The notes beneath the pieces were generated by a model. That model was not told where the DNA came from. It made no database searches and worked only from the letters and a program-made list of their open reading frames with translations. Shown piece after piece: positions 39,202-39,586 of a stretch of DNA of 39,586 nt. This DNA comes from Micromonospora phytophila. Its GTDB lineage: Bacteria > Actinomycetota > Actinomycetes > Mycobacteriales > Micromonosporaceae. The stretch is taken from the NCBI RefSeq assembly GCF_023656545.1, contig NZ_JAMOKF010000018.1:1-39586 (forward strand), read 5' to 3'. Position 1 is the first letter of the stretch; each line of letters opens with the position of its first letter. Both the position numbers and the translations under genes were made by a program.

Positions 39202-39586
39202 TCAAGCCGGCAGGCCGTTGGCCTCGCGGACCACGGTGACCAGCTCGTCGATGATCCCCGTCAGGGCGAAGTCCCTGGGCGTGAAGACCCGGGCCACCCC
39301 GGCGGCGCGCAGCTGCTCCGCGTCGCCGGCCGGGATGATCCCGCCGACCACCACGGGCAGGTCGGCGCGACCGGCGGCGCGCAGCCCGTCCAGCACCGCG
39401 GGCACCGCCGCCAGGTGCGAGCCGGAGAGCACGGAGAGCCCGACCAGGTCGACGTCCTCCTCCACCGCGGCGGCGACGATCTGCCCGGCGGTCAGCCGGA
39501 TGCCCTGGTAGACCACCTCGAAGCCGGCGTCGCGGGCGCGTACCGCGATCTGCTCGGCGCCGTTGGAGTGCCCGTCCAGGCCGGGC
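39202..39586 (-). CDS. Cobalamin-binding domain, probably C-terminus of MeaA-type ethylmalonyl-CoA mutase (cut by right edge)
   Basis: The frame is open through the right edge, so only the last 127 residues are visible. They form a B12-binding Rossmann domain: DGHSNG (the His is the lower axial cobalt ligand of DxHxxG), GLSVLSGSH (SxL) and VVGGIIP (GG). The wording DGHSNGAEQIAVRARDAG and YQGIRLTAGQIV matches what I recall of the C-terminus of MeaA-type mutases rather than the stand-alone IcmB small subunit (DGHDRGAKV-like). MeaA converts ethylmalonyl-CoA to methylsuccinyl-CoA, the step after Ccr and the epimerase. A separate small subunit cannot be excluded without upstream sequence. Confidence 0.75.
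   Translation of the reverse strand, partial: PGLDGHSNGAEQIAVRARDAGFEVVYQGIRLTAGQIVAAAVEEDVDLVGLSVLSGSHLAAVPAVLDGLRAAGRADLPVVVGGIIPAGDAEQLRAAGVARVFTPRDFALTGIIDELVTVVREANGLPA

Noticed and set aside
1..39586. tRNA, rRNA, riboswitch (including cobalamin riboswitch near the B12 genes) or prophage/ICE genes
   Set aside because: I found no cloverleaf, no conserved B12-box and no integrase, transposase or structural phage gene by eye; a dedicated search could still find small RNAs.

Overview
The window is about 39.6 kb of very GC-rich, gene-dense actinobacterial chromosome. Gene content and order point to a cellulolytic filamentous soil actinomycete, most likely Micromonosporaceae (Micromonospora-like). 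Evidence includes a secreted GH6 cellulase with a CebR-type operator, a 180-kDa-class NAD-glutamate dehydrogenase, NucS, FilP/Scy-type polar-growth coiled coils next to epimerase and thiolase genes (a neighbourhood I recall from Streptomyces), GTG starts and many leaderless-looking genes. There are no rRNA or tRNA genes, no CRISPR array and no intact insertion sequence. Genus assignment is inference from pattern recognition, not a database result.

Layout. 0-1 kb: the tail of a conserved hypothetical gene and a small acidic disordered protein, each ending in a strong hairpin. 1-3.5 kb: CBM2-GH6 cellobiohydrolase (minus) with a CebR/CelR-like box about 250 bp upstream. 3.5-5.2 kb: a secreted, membrane-anchored protein whose small domain is split by a 200-residue Asp/Lys/Arg/His/Gly insert, overlapping a class F-like sortase. 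5.3-12.6 kb: NAD-GDH (minus) divergent from a class B penicillin-binding lipoprotein. 12.6-13.5 kb: 0.9 kb without genes, full of direct, inverted and simple repeats. 13.5-15.8 kb: an arginase-family protein with a repeat-built tail and a thioredoxin-TPR protein.

16-22.8 kb is an acyl-CoA carbon-skeleton block: isobutyryl-CoA mutase large subunit, Asp23-like protein, MeaB chaperone GTPase, thiolase, methylmalonyl-CoA epimerase and crotonyl-CoA carboxylase/reductase. It is followed by two DivIVA-like coiled-coil proteins (23-26.7 kb). 26.7-29.8 kb: small conserved proteins, an AI-2E-family transporter, an alpha/beta hydrolase and an 83-bp inverted repeat. 29.9-31.7 kb: a tandemly duplicated 3-hydroxyacyl-CoA dehydrogenase. 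32-39.2 kb: alpha/beta hydrolase, FHA protein, aldehyde dehydrogenase, methyltransferase, NucS, DUF4126 membrane protein, CE4 deacetylase and a double DUF1540 protein. The right edge cuts a cobalamin-binding domain that resembles the C-terminus of MeaA (ethylmalonyl-CoA mutase).

The unifying observation is a 16-bp motif, TTAG-N4-CGTTCAG-like, found in the promoters of icmA, thiolase/epimerase, ccr and the 3-hydroxyacyl-CoA dehydrogenase. These are genes for the route acetyl-CoA, acetoacetyl-CoA, 3-hydroxybutyryl-CoA, crotonyl-CoA, ethylmalonyl/butyryl-CoA, isobutyryl-CoA. I read this as a candidate operator of an ethylmalonyl-CoA/butyryl-CoA regulon; its regulator is not in the window. The second most interesting unit is the split polyampholyte protein with its sortase.
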